NCBI GenBank assembly: GCA_047639675.1
Contig: JBLIOI010000011.1
Coordinates: forward strand, 1-64,000
Direction of reading: 5' to 3'
DNA length: 64,000 nt
From: JABACD01 sp047639675
Lineage (GTDB): Bacteria > Planctomycetota > UBA1135 > GCA-002686595
A model generated the notes under the pieces. The model was not told the DNA's origin. It did no database searches and was given only the letters and a program-made list of their open reading frames with translations. The translations under genes were made by a program, and so were the position numbers. Of this stretch, positions 33,714 through 42,761 are shown one piece after another (position 1 is the first letter of the stretch; each line of letters begins with the position of its first letter).

Positions 33714-36700
33714 GCGCTTCACAACACCTACTGATTCGCGCTTCGGCGGGAACCGGCAAAACCTACCGCCTATCGGGGCGCTTCCTGGAACTCTTATTCA
33801 AGGGCGTAGAGCCCGAGCGCATCCTTGCCACGACCTTCACACGTAAGGCTGCGGGCGAAATTCTTGACCGAGTACTAGAGCGTGTTGTCGAAGCTATCGA
33901 GGACGACGAAACGCGCAAAGAACTCGGAGACTCTATCGGGATGCCGAAGCTTTCGCTTGAAGACTGCGAAGCGCTGCTCGCGAAGCTAACCCGGAGCCTG
34001 CACACCTTCCAGGTGCGCACCATCGATTCATTCTTCGTGCACCTCGTGAAACTCTTTGCGCTCGACTTGGAGCTGCCGCCGGATTGGAGCATCAGCGATG
34101 AACGGGTTGACGACCGGCTGCGAACCGAAGCGCTTCAAGAAGTGCTCGGGCAAGAATCCTCCGACTATATTCTCCTTCTACTGCGCGAGCTGACTAAGGG
34201 CGGCGCGGGACGAAGTGTGCAGGACTCCCTCAAGAGGAAAATCGGTGACTTGCGACCTGTACACCAAGAGAGCACTTTCGAAGCCTGGGATTCCTTCCCA
34301 ACGGGAAAGGGTCTATCCGACGAAGCTCTTCAAGCTGCGATTTCGGCATTAGAAATTGCCGAACTCCCAAAGACCGCCAAAGGCGACCCCAATAAAGTCT
34401 GGGTGAAAGCGCGTGACACATTTGTCGGGCGAGCCCGCGATGGTCTCTGGGATGACATTATCTCAAAGAGCGGTCTCGGCCCCGCCTTCTACAGCGAGGA
34501 CAAGAAGTTCTCCAGGGCAGTCTTTCCCGATCCTGTCGTGGAGATCTTCGAGAGCCTCATGCCGCATGCTTGTCACGTCATCTTGACCGAGATGCGCAAC
34601 GGCAACCTCGCCGCGCGTTCGCTGATGGAAACTTTCGAAGGCTTCTATCAAGATCGCAAGCGTTCAGAAGGAGCCTATGGGTTTTCTGATATGCCCCACG
34701 CGCTCGCGCCGCGAACTGCTGCACAGTTACCCATAGACGAACGTGAACTCGATCTCTGGTTCCGTCTTGACGGTCGCATCGACCACATGCTGCTCGACGA
34801 ATTTCAGGACACCGCGCCGGTTCAGTGGCGAATCCTTGCTCCGATTGCGAGCGAGATAGTGAGTGAGTTTGACGGCTCGCGCAGCTTCTTCTGCGTAGGT
34901 GACATCAAGCAATCGATCTACTCCTTCCGTCATGCGGAGCCGCGGCTTCTTGCACAGCTCGATCGCATGTTACCGGGCATTGAGACGGAGACGATGGATC
35001 GCAGCTATCGCTCGGCGCAAGTCGTTCTCGACACGGTCAATCTGATCTTCACGGGAATGGACGAGAACGAAGCGCTCGCTGGATCAGAATACGGCGCCTA
35101 CCGTTCCGCCTGCCAGGCTTGGCAGCAAGACTTCCGGCCTCATGACGCGGCGCGCGACCTGCCGGGCGCTGCCCTTTTGATAGAAGCCCACGAAAGCGAC
35201 AAGCCAGAGCCGGCCTTGGTTGAAGCCACTGTACGGCGCGCCGAAGCCTTGCACACCGAAGCTCCCCAAGCCTCGATCGGGATCTTGCTACGCAAACGCA
35301 AGTTGATCCCAAAGCTTATCCACCTGCTCCGCGAGCGCGGAATCGACGCACGAGGTGAGGGCGGCAACGAATTGACTGATGCCCGCTCTGTCGTTTGCTT
35401 CCTCTCGCTGCTTCATCTAGCTGACTTCCCCGATGACAGCGCGGCAGCCTTCCATGTGGCAACATCACCACTTATTCGTTCCGAGAATTTTGCTCCCGAT
35501 GCCGGTATTGAAGCGCAACGCGACTTCTCGCGGAGGCTGCGCCTACGCCTAGCAGAAGAGGGGCTTGGCGAATTCACCCGCAGTTTCGCTCTAGAAGTTT
35601 CCAATAGCGAAGAGTGGAGCGCTTGGGACAAGGCGCGCTTTGCGCAGCTGCTCGATCAAGCCTTCTCTTTTGAAGCCAACGTTGAATTGCGCCCCTCGGC
35701 ATTCGTTGATCACATCAGGAGCAAAAAGGTCGAAGCCCCGGGTAGTTCATCCGTGCGTGTGATGACTATCCATGCATCCAAGGGTTTGGAATTCGACGCG
35801 GTGATCTTGCCCGAACTTTCAGGCCCCTTCGCCAACTTGATGAACTCTCTCAACACCATTCGCTCCGCGCCCGAGATCCCCTTTGAGAAGGTCACCCTGC
35901 GAGTGAACAAGGCCTACAAGAGTCTCTCTCCTCAACTCGCGGAGCTCTACGATCACAATCTGATGGGCGCCGTCGAGGACAGCCTAAGTGTGCTCTACGT
36001 TGCGATGACTCGCGCGGCGCGCAGGCTTGAGATGATCGTCCCTTGGGAGAAGCCCAAAACAAAGTCCACCAGCCCGACAACACAGGGTGTCTTGCGCAAA
36101 GCGCTCGCAGCCCACGGATTGCACGAACCTGACGAGGACGGTGTGATCTGGGAGCACGCAGGCAATTCCCCGGGAGCGGAGTGGAGTGCGGGTCTCAAGG
36201 CTAAGGAAGAGATGGAACCCGAAGAGCCTGTCTCCCAGCAACTGATCTTCGCAAAAAATGTGGGCCCGCGCACGTTACCGCGTCGCAGCCCTTCCGCAGA
36301 AGAAGGTGGTGGGCTAAAGAGCCCAAAGAATGCCCTGAACAAGCATCGTGGCGCAGACATTGGCACACTCGTTCATGAGTACCTCGAAGACCTAACCTGG
36401 ATCGAGGACTTCAAGTTCGACTCTAAGCGCACCGAACAATTGACGGCATGGCGAAATGCTGACAAGAGCCTACGAGCAAGCGCGGAAGGAATCTTAGCTA
36501 AGCTCGCCGACTCGCCTGCTGTTCATGACGCCCTTTCGCGTGACAAGTGCCAAGCGCCGCCTTCTTGTGATGACCCCCAAGTTCTTGCCGAGGAGCGCTT
36601 CGCGCAAACACTGGTCGACGCAGAGGGCAACACCGAGCTCTGGACCGGCTCAATCGACCGGCTTGTGATCGGCCGAGAAGGGAGCCAAGTCGTCTATGCA

Positions 36701-36871
36701 GAGATCATCGACTACAAGACTGACTCTGAGTGCACGCCCGAACTCGTCGAATTTTACAAGCCACAACTCGAACGTTACCGCCAAGTGATCGCCTCCCAAA
36801 CAGGGCTAGCCCTTGAAGACATTCCCGCGCGCTTGCTATTCCTGCGCACAGGCGACGTCAAGACGGTCTAA
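33710..36871 (+). CDS. addA: AddA-like UvrD-family helicase/nuclease
   Basis: A 1053-residue protein. Helicase motifs are clear: Walker A ASAGTGKT at the N-terminus, motif II LLDEFQDTAPVQW, motif III GDIKQSIYSFRHAEP, motif V TIHASKGLEFDAV and motif VI LYVAMTRAARRLE. The C-terminus carries a RecB-type nuclease (GTLVHEYLE, GSIDRLV, EIIDYKTDSE). It unwinds and degrades DNA ends with the AddB-like partner encoded just upstream. Length and domain order are normal for the family. Confidence 0.92.
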   Translation: MSASQHLLIRASAGTGKTYRLSGRFLELLFKGVEPERILATTFTRKAAGEILDRVLERVVEAIEDDETRKELGDSIGMPKLSLEDCEALLAKLTRSLHTFQVRTIDSFFVHLVKLFALDLELPPDWSISDERVDDRLRTEALQEVLGQESSDYILLLLRELTKGGAGRSVQDSLKRKIGDLRPVHQESTFEAWDSFPTGKGLSDEALQAAISALEIAELPKTAKGDPNKVWVKARDTFVGRARDGLWDDIISKSGLGPAFYSEDKKFSRAVFPDPVVEIFESLMPHACHVILTEMRNGNLAARSLMETFEGFYQDRKRSEGAYGFSDMPHALAPRTAAQLPIDERELDLWFRLDGRIDHMLLDEFQDTAPVQWRILAPIASEIVSEFDGSRSFFCVGDIKQSIYSFRHAEPRLLAQLDRMLPGIETETMDRSYRSAQVVLDTVNLIFTGMDENEALAGSEYGAYRSACQAWQQDFRPHDAARDLPGAALLIEAHESDKPEPALVEATVRRAEALHTEAPQASIGILLRKRKLIPKLIHLLRERGIDARGEGGNELTDARSVVCFLSLLHLADFPDDSAAAFHVATSPLIRSENFAPDAGIEAQRDFSRRLRLRLAEEGLGEFTRSFALEVSNSEEWSAWDKARFAQLLDQAFSFEANVELRPSAFVDHIRSKKVEAPGSSSVRVMTIHASKGLEFDAVILPELSGPFANLMNSLNTIRSAPEIPFEKVTLRVNKAYKSLSPQLAELYDHNLMGAVEDSLSVLYVAMTRAARRLEMIVPWEKPKTKSTSPTTQGVLRKALAAHGLHEPDEDGVIWEHAGNSPGAEWSAGLKAKEEMEPEEPVSQQLIFAKNVGPRTLPRRSPSAEEGGGLKSPKNALNKHRGADIGTLVHEYLEDLTWIEDFKFDSKRTEQLTAWRNADKSLRASAEGILAKLADSPAVHDALSRDKCQAPPSCDDPQVLAEERFAQTLVDAEGNTELWTGSIDRLVIGREGSQVVYAEIIDYKTDSECTPELVEFYKPQLERYRQVIASQTGLALEDIPARLLFLRTGDVKTV

Positions 36872-36910
36872 TCAATGTCTTTCCTGCGCTAAGCCTAATT
36901 CAGACAACCT

Positions 36911-37585
36911 GTGGGATGCGTACAGGGATTCGCCTTGCACGAAAAATCTATCGCGATGCGCAATGAGAACAGCGGAACGTTCGCATCTCGCGCTTCGCTG
37001 AAGGGAAGCTTTCGCCTGCAACTCTTCAATGACTTGTTTGCGCACGACGACGGAAGCGGCATGGCTGTCTATGCCATCGGTTGTTTCAAATTAGCGGGCG
37101 GCGTTGCCGCAGAGGTTCTCCCCAAAGGTGACAACTCAGGCTGGCACCCCGTTGCGGGCGCCGGGCCTGGCGGAATCACAGGCGAGGTAGAAGGCGCCGT
37201 GTACCATGATCCGGGCTCGGGGCCCGAGCTGTTGATCTTTGGCACCGTAGCCAATGGGCCGTCGGGGTCATGGGTACATTGGGATGATCAAGGATTCCAC
37301 GCCATTCCATCCCTTTCAGAGCTCTTCTTCGCTTTCCATTTCGATTCTCTGCCGGCAGCCGGCGCTTTCCCGGCAGGGCTCCATCTATTGCACTTCTCCG
37401 GTTCTTCAGACGGGCCTCTCAAGGTCAAGCTCAACTTCGGTGGCTCTTCGGCTTACCCGGAACGGAGCGGCGCCATGAGTGGCCAAACGCTCTACTACCA
37501 AGCGCGCTATCGCGATGGCGGGGCTACCTGCAATGCCGGTAACTTCAATCTAACAAACGCTGTCGAAATCTTGTGGGGCGTGTAA
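36911..37585 (+). CDS. Kelch-like repeat fragment with C-terminal secreted-protein domain, probably truncated
   Basis: A 224-residue protein from GTG at 36911; an ATG at 36956 is also possible. Residues 35-120 hold about two repeats of the type HDDGSGMAVYAIGCFKLAGG, which I associate with long planctomycete kelch-like proteins. The C-terminal 90 residues end in YYQARYRDGG...FNLTNAVEILW, like two other genes here (37657 and 40123). There is no signal peptide and the repeat number is low, so it looks like the 3' part of a longer secreted protein. The terminator at 37603 follows. Confidence 0.55.
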   Translation: MGCVQGFALHEKSIAMRNENSGTFASRASLKGSFRLQLFNDLFAHDDGSGMAVYAIGCFKLAGGVAAEVLPKGDNSGWHPVAGAGPGGITGEVEGAVYHDPGSGPELLIFGTVANGPSGSWVHWDDQGFHAIPSLSELFFAFHFDSLPAAGAFPAGLHLLHFSGSSDGPLKVKLNFGGSSAYPERSGAMSGQTLYYQARYRDGGATCNAGNFNLTNAVEILWGV

Positions 37586-37602
37586 AGATCCTTCTCCAAT
37601 TC

Positions 37603-37645
37603 ACAGGGCCGGTTCACCTTGCAGGTGAACCGGCCCTGTTTTTTT
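37603..37645 (+). terminator. Rho-independent terminator
   Basis: A 17-bp perfect stem (ACAGGGCCGGTTCACCT with its inverse) around the loop TGC is followed by seven T residues. It ends the plus-strand transcript just after 37585. Confidence 0.95.
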
Positions 37646-37656
37646 GAGGTCGCCAA

Positions 37657-38280
37657 TCACGGGCAGAGCGAAACGCTGAGCGCGTCACTCAGGTTGAATC
37701 TCGCCGGGGCACCAGCTGAGTCCCAATACCAAAATTGGAAGTTCCAGTTACTGCCTGCGAGCACAGCTCCCGGAGCGCCGCCGACGGTTGGAGGTGCGCT
37801 GAAATCGATAGCGCGCGAGGCTGTTCCAAGAACGTCCGTCGTGATCGCCGGCGGCAAGCGAAAGATAGAATCTCCGACGCAACGTAGACCTTCCCCGAAG
37901 GGCACTGACATTTGATTCGGGTTGCTAGGTGAAACAGTCAAGCGATCGATGACGACATCTCCGGCTCTCTAGGTCACCGTGTCGTAGGCGATGTAGACGT
38001 AGCCATTGAGCGCGTAGTCGGGATGGAAAGCCATCGCACGCAAGCACGTGAAGGTTCCCGACGCCATGAAGCTCGTGGCGTCGAAGTATGGAACCGCCTG
38101 CACAACTCCTCCGACGACGATTCGGATTTGGCCCGTTTGCTCGACTATGAACAAGCGACTGTCGCCCATCGGCCACTCAAGATCTAGGGGTTTGGATAGC
38201 CCCGTTGCGACCAATTCAGTAGTGATCGACTGAGAGCCCGGGCATGTCGCACCAAGAAGGCAATCGCTCCAAGTAAGGTC
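37657..38280 (-). pseudogene. Remnant of a PQQ-type sugar dehydrogenase-like secreted protein
   Basis: In one reading frame the minus strand gives an N-terminal blade of a glucose/sorbosone-dehydrogenase-like protein (VATGLSKPLDLEWP, RLFIVEQTGQIRIV, AMAFHPDYALNGYVYIAYD). An in-frame TAG follows at 37969-37971, after which the same frame continues with RAGDVVIDRLTVSPSNPN. It then jumps directly to a secreted C-terminal domain (VPFGEGLRCVG ... FQFWYWDSAG ... FNLSDALSVSLCP). The middle of the propeller is missing. No start or signal peptide is visible; the upstream end lies against the riboswitch on the other strand. This is a gene with an internal deletion and a nonsense codon. Confidence 0.75.
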
Positions 38281-38374
38281 ACAGGGGGCAATTTCGATAG
38301 AAGGCTCATCAACAGACCTTGCTGCAATTCCAGTAATTCGACTCCTCGCCTTGACGGATCCCAGCAATTCCGTC

Positions 38375-38565
38375 ACCCTCCCGCACTGATAACTTGATCG
38401 CGAGCTGCCAAGGGGAAGTAGGTGAAAATCCTGCACGGTCCCGCCACTGTAAATCGTACGTCGCAGCACCACGTTCTCCGCCACAAGCGGAAACAGCCAC
38501 TAGGAGCATCGCTCCCGGGAAGGCTTGGTGCTTCGGTCATAGCGATAAGTCAGGAGACCCATGGC
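38375..38565 (+). promoter_or_regulatory. Cobalamin (B12) riboswitch
   Basis: The plus strand carries the conserved elements in order: AGGGGAAGTAGGTGAAAATC (P3 region), GGTCCCGCCACTGTAAATCG (core), then GCCACT...GGGAAGGC, and the closing AAGTCAGGAGACC at 38547-38559. These match the adenosylcobalamin-class consensus. The ends of the element are approximate. It is oriented towards the secreted protein gene that starts at 38729, about 165 nt downstream. Binding of B12 should lower expression of that gene. Confidence 0.93.
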
Positions 38566-38698
38566 GCTTGTGGAAGCATCGACCTCGAGGATTGGGTCCT
38601 GATTCAGCATCATCTGTGTGAACCGCAAACGCGGCGTCATCAGGTTGACACTAATTGGATTCATGTTCGGTCTCACGCCATAAATGCGCGTGACTGAA

Positions 38699-38727
38699 AA
38701 AGGAGGTCGGTCTCGAAGAAGACCTTT
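38699..38727 (+). promoter_or_regulatory. Shine-Dalgarno inside a potential hairpin (expression platform)
   Basis: AAAGGAGGTC (38698-38707) is a near-perfect ribosome site. It can pair with the AGACCTTT that directly precedes the ATG at 38729, with GGTCT/AGACC as a competing inner stem. The ribosome site is about 21 nt from that ATG, too far in linear form, so folding probably matters for translation. Confidence 0.45.
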
Positions 38728-38728
38728 A

Positions 38729-40036
38729 ATGAATCCAAAACCAACCATGACCTCCTCCACTCTCGTGCGTCGCACGACCCTCGTCGGCAGCTTGCTGGCA
38801 ATCTCTCTCTTTTCGTCTCTAGCCAACGCCCAAGACGTTGTCGGTAATGGTTTCGCACTAGCGAACACTCAACCGGGCACAGGCGTAACCTACGATACGA
38901 TGCCCAACGGCAACCGCGTAGTTTTCGACGGTTCTACCATCGATCTCCAAGACGGCGCGGGCGTATTCATCATGAACCTCGCCACAATGCCGGGCTTCGT
39001 CTTCAACTCATTCGTTGAAGTCGACCCGACACAGAGCTTCGCCATTGTTGGCGAAAGCTCCAATGGCGACATCTTCAGAGTTGCGCTCGACGGATCAGGC
39101 TTCAGCACACTGGGCAACCTGTTCTTCAACTACGACGCAGTCTTCGAAAGTAACGACTCGATCTTGATCAGCGCCGCAACTTGTGGCTTTAGCTGCGGCA
39201 ATGACCTGGTGCGCATGAACACCACCACTGGCGCAACAACCTTCCTTGCGGCAGTCGCGGGCAATTCGGGCCCCGTCGCAGTCGCCGACAACGGCGACTT
39301 GTTCTACGGCACTGCTGACTCAAGCGTACCTTCCAACACGAGCATCATCTCTTGGTCGCAAGCCCAGCTAAACGGCGGCGCACTGCTTAGCGAGAGCGAT
39401 GCAACAGTGCTGGTCTCCGGCTTGGAGAACGCAACATCGATGGCCATCGACCCGATCTTTGGCAACATCCTGCTGGCCGAGTCTATTTTTGGCGGAACCA
39501 GCCGGATCCTGGAATTCGACGCCTCTAACGGCAACCTTGTTGATGTGGTTATCGAGAGCGCTACTTACTTGGGCAGCATTGAACTGATACAGGGATCAGG
39601 ACCTGGTCACTTCCACGCCTACCAGCCCGATGGAGTATTCATGCACTACAACGGCAATGACTTCTTCGGTACCGAGTACATCAACACGATCGAGTCGAAG
39701 CGACCGACGGCCACTCACACCCAAATCGGTCCAGTTGCGACCTTCACCATCGAAGGCGCAGAGCCCAATGGCGCAATGCTTGTCATGTTCGCCAACGTGA
39801 ACCTGTTCAACCCGAGCTACTACACGACCCAGTTGAGCTTCAACTTCCTCTTCCACTCCAGCGTTCAGCCCTTCCAACAGCGCCGTACGCCGCTGTACAT
39901 TCCGGTCGACTCGAACGGCACCGGAGTATTCAACTACTTCGATCCCGGCAACTTGCAAGGAACCTTGGTCTTCCAAGCCTTGGTCACCAACGCCTCCGCT
40001 GGATTCATCGGAAGCAGCGAAGCAGTGATGAACTAG
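38729..40036 (+). CDS. Secreted propeller-like protein under a cobalamin riboswitch
   Basis: A 435-residue protein from the ATG at 38729 (an alternative is 38747). The signal peptide ends at LANAQ. The body is built of repeated short beta motifs separated by loops (for example NGDIFRVALDGSGFSTLGNL, then SIISWSQAQLNGG), as in a beta-propeller. About 80 C-terminal residues form a separate beta domain. It has no transporter, corrin-enzyme or synthesis motif. Its place behind a B12 riboswitch suggests a role in capturing or using cobalamin at the cell surface, like the propeller BtuG of Bacteroides; this is inference. The terminator at 40067 follows. Confidence 0.75.
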   Translation: MNPKPTMTSSTLVRRTTLVGSLLAISLFSSLANAQDVVGNGFALANTQPGTGVTYDTMPNGNRVVFDGSTIDLQDGAGVFIMNLATMPGFVFNSFVEVDPTQSFAIVGESSNGDIFRVALDGSGFSTLGNLFFNYDAVFESNDSILISAATCGFSCGNDLVRMNTTTGATTFLAAVAGNSGPVAVADNGDLFYGTADSSVPSNTSIISWSQAQLNGGALLSESDATVLVSGLENATSMAIDPIFGNILLAESIFGGTSRILEFDASNGNLVDVVIESATYLGSIELIQGSGPGHFHAYQPDGVFMHYNGNDFFGTEYINTIESKRPTATHTQIGPVATFTIEGAEPNGAMLVMFANVNLFNPSYYTTQLSFNFLFHSSVQPFQQRRTPLYIPVDSNGTGVFNYFDPGNLQGTLVFQALVTNASAGFIGSSEAVMN

Positions 40037-40066
40037 TTCGGAGTCTTCCTCCGAAGGTTAAATGAA

Positions 40067-40111
40067 GGCGGGGGGGCTCCCCCAATCACCCGCCCCCGCC
40101 CCGCTTTTTTT
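40067..40111 (+). terminator. Rho-independent terminator
   Basis: GGCGGGGG (40067-40074) pairs with CCCCCGCC (40093-40100) and is followed by a run of seven T. It closes the riboswitch-controlled transcript. Confidence 0.85.
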
Positions 40112-40122
40112 GCTCGTCGCTG

Positions 40123-41850
40123 CTAAGGAAGGAACGAGACCTGCACACCATTGGTCAGGTTGAAGCCAAGCCCACACGGACCGCCAACTTGCGAGTCTCG
40201 ATACAAGACTTGGAAGAAGCGCGCGTCACCTGAATCCCAATTCACCTGGCCGCTAAGCCCTGGTCCCCAAGTCGCGCTGCCGCTCGCACCGGGAATTCGA
40301 ACGCCGAGGCCTTGAACCACTCCGCCCGCGCAGCGCAGTCCGTCGCCGAAGGGTGAACCGTTGCCCCCGTTAACGGACTCGCTTCCGACGAGAGCAAGCG
40401 CCGCTTTGCCCGGCAGCAATTGCAAAGCAAGGAGAGCTAGATCATCTGCGCTCACACTTGCGCTGCCCGCGATATCAAGCAATCCGCCCGCAAGCGAAGA
40501 GTTACGGCAACCCGTGGTCGGTCCTCCAGTATTGCCGCACGGGCAAGTCGCTAGGCTCGACCCAAAACAATAAGGAACCCCAAGTAGATTGTGCGAGGAA
40601 TAGGAGCGCGCGAGCCCCGAGTCTTGCCCACCGCTGTCCGCCAACTTGTCCCCCAGTACGAACTCTGAGCGGCCATCCCCGTCGATGTCGAAATCCCCAG
40701 CAAGAGCACTCCCCGCCTCTTGATCACCCGTTTGGCCGCTGGTTGAGGCCAATAGAGAGCCATCGGCACCGGAGTAGACTCGCACCATGCCTGTCGTTCC
40801 GGCGACTAGCCCTCCAACCAAGAGGTCAGAAACTCCATCGCCATCCCAATCACCGGCGTCCGCCACAGAGCGGCCCAGGTGTTCCCCAGGCTGACCGGTG
40901 ATGAGCCTAATCGTACCGCCTGTACTTGCGCTAATGACGCTGACCATACCCGCGTCAATTCCCCCCAAGCTGCTGTCCGGAGAACCGATCGCGATGTCCG
41001 CAAGGCCGTCCGAGTTAGCGTCCCCTAACGCGCAAATGACCCGTGCGAAACCCGCATCGAGTTCCGGACCAATCAACGTGTAGAGATTGGCGCCCGTGGC
41101 ACCAGAGTGCACCTGAAGGTAGCCCAATCCATTGCTGCCATAGGGTGTTCCTGCTGCGTAGTCATCGATTCCATCGCCGGTGATGTCGCTAATGCCAAGC
41201 AAGCTGGTGCCGAGTTGGTCACCAGGATTCATGCCCGTGTGACCGCGAATATACCCGCCGGTTGCGCCGGAGTAGACCGTCACGCTTCCAGAGTCCGTGC
41301 CATTTGCATCTTCATTCGGTGCCCCTACAACGATGTCCGGTACGCCATCACCATTGCCATCGCCGGTTCCCGCGACGGCTGTCCCTGCTAGTCCGAAAGC
41401 CTCGACGCCCACAACTTCGATCAAAAGAGTGCCGTCGGCACCGGATCGAACCTCAGCGCGGCCGTTCTTGGAAGTACCCACCGAAGCGAAGGGTGCGCCC
41501 GCAATCCAATCTGAGATCCCGTCGCCATTGACGTCGTTGACGGGCGCCAGTGCTTGGCCCAGAAGCTCGCCGTTGTTCACTCCATCTACGCGCCGAAGGA
41601 CTGCCCCCGTCGCGCCCGAAAGGACATAGACGCTTCCGCTATTCGGCCCAGAAAAGTCGCTACGCGGGGCTCCAACCACGATGTCCCGTACGCTATCGCC
41701 ATCCTGGTCATCGATACTGCACATCGCCCATCCCAAAGCATCGCCAGCGGCAGGTCCGTCAACCTGCCAAACGTTTACTTGTGCACTGCTGCTAGAGGAG
41801 AAGGCCCAGAGGGCGCCTAGCACGGCTATTCTGAAGTGGCTAATTCGCAT
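40123..41850 (-). CDS. Secreted FG-GAP/integrin-like repeat protein
   Basis: A 575-residue protein. The signal peptide MRISHFRIAVLGALWAFSSSSSA is followed by seven FG-GAP-type repeats with Asp-rich calcium loops (DDQDGDSVRD, NDVNGDGISD, GDGNGDGVPD, GDANSDGLAD, GDWDGDGVSD and others) and VGAP phrases. These would form a seven-bladed propeller (to about residue 420). A Cys-containing linker (YCFGSSLATCPCGN) leads into a C-terminal domain with SPFGDGLRCAGG and FFQVLYRDS...FNLTNGVQVSFLP. That domain is shared with 36911 and 37657. It is probably surface exposed; the partner is unknown. Confidence 0.85.
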   Translation of the reverse strand: MRISHFRIAVLGALWAFSSSSSAQVNVWQVDGPAAGDALGWAMCSIDDQDGDSVRDIVVGAPRSDFSGPNSGSVYVLSGATGAVLRRVDGVNNGELLGQALAPVNDVNGDGISDWIAGAPFASVGTSKNGRAEVRSGADGTLLIEVVGVEAFGLAGTAVAGTGDGNGDGVPDIVVGAPNEDANGTDSGSVTVYSGATGGYIRGHTGMNPGDQLGTSLLGISDITGDGIDDYAAGTPYGSNGLGYLQVHSGATGANLYTLIGPELDAGFARVICALGDANSDGLADIAIGSPDSSLGGIDAGMVSVISASTGGTIRLITGQPGEHLGRSVADAGDWDGDGVSDLLVGGLVAGTTGMVRVYSGADGSLLASTSGQTGDQEAGSALAGDFDIDGDGRSEFVLGDKLADSGGQDSGLARSYSSHNLLGVPYCFGSSLATCPCGNTGGPTTGCRNSSLAGGLLDIAGSASVSADDLALLALQLLPGKAALALVGSESVNGGNGSPFGDGLRCAGGVVQGLGVRIPGASGSATWGPGLSGQVNWDSGDARFFQVLYRDSQVGGPCGLGFNLTNGVQVSFLP

Positions 41851-41969
41851 GATGCGGTCAGAATACTGCGTGTTATGAACTGTTGGTGAACTCCTTTGCG
41901 CAAGTCAGGTAATTTCGCAAACGCCTGACCTCGCGCCGATTCCATGAACCATCCTACGCCCCAATAATC

Positions 41970-42761
41970 ATGCTCCTACGTCGTAAGTTCTTCGCTCTAC
42001 TTCTCGCCACCTGCTCCTGCCTCGCCCTAGTTGGGCTTACGCCGGTTCAGGATGCTGGAGCACCCGTAAAGGCCTCACGCTTTGCCGGTAAAAACGTAGT
42101 CATCACCGGCGCTAACCGGGGGCTAGGTCTAGAGTTTGCCAAGCAGTTCATTGCGGCAGGAGCCAACGTGATTGGCAGTGCGCGCAAGCCAGAGGGAGCA
42201 ACAGAGTTGGCGGGAACCGGGGCGCGCGTCCTACAGCTAGATGTAACTGATGACGCATCTGTGGCCGCCTTCTCTGCAGCCATAGGCAAGGCAGAAGTTC
42301 ACCTTTTAATCAACAACGCGGGGACGAGTGGTCGCTCGCTTGCAGGAAAGTCGTCTCGTGTTGAAATCGCCCGCTTCATTTATGACGTGAACACTCTAGG
42401 GCCGATGCGTGTGACTGGCGCACTCATTGAAAACCTTGCCGCCCCAGAAGAGGCCATCATCGTCAACATCTCCAGTCGTCTTGGCAGCATCGCCATGAAT
42501 GAGGACGGAGGATTCCACGGCTATCGTGAAAGCAAGGCTGCCTTGAACATGTTCTCTCGCTCCCTCGCCGCTGAACACCAAGACAAGGGGGTCATTGCTG
42601 TCTGCGTCAGTCCCGGATGGGTTCGCACAGATATGGGCGGTCCCGCCGCAACCCTCTCCCCCCAAGAGTCCATCAGCGGAATGCACAAGCTGATCGAAGG
42701 ACTCGCGGCCGAAGACAGCGGCAAGTTTTTCAAATACTCGGGCGAGGAGTTGGCTTGGTAA
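41970..42761 (+). CDS. Short-chain dehydrogenase/reductase with a Tat-like export signal
   Basis: A 263-residue protein. Residues 36-263 are a classical SDR: TGANRGLG (46-53), NNAG (115-118), S168, and Y185-x3-K189. Ahead of it is MLLRRKFFALLLATCSCLALVG, a twin-Arg plus hydrophobic segment typical of Tat export. Most SDRs are cytosolic because they use free NAD(P). Tat export would let a folded protein carry its cofactor out, as for glucose-fructose oxidoreductase. The catalytic residues are complete; the substrate is unknown. Confidence 0.82.
   Translation: MLLRRKFFALLLATCSCLALVGLTPVQDAGAPVKASRFAGKNVVITGANRGLGLEFAKQFIAAGANVIGSARKPEGATELAGTGARVLQLDVTDDASVAAFSAAIGKAEVHLLINNAGTSGRSLAGKSSRVEIARFIYDVNTLGPMRVTGALIENLAAPEEAIIVNISSRLGSIAMNEDGGFHGYRESKAALNMFSRSLAAEHQDKGVIAVCVSPGWVRTDMGGPAATLSPQESISGMHKLIEGLAAEDSGKFFKYSGEELAW

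Noticed and set aside
37969..37971. Stop-codon recoding (TAG read as an amino acid)
   Set aside because: The downstream part also lacks most of the propeller domain, so gene decay is the simpler reading.
37969..38484. A 171-residue minus-strand ORF as an intact gene
   Set aside because: Its N-terminal third is the antisense of the cobalamin riboswitch, and it stops at a TAG in the middle of a sensible protein that continues in the same frame.
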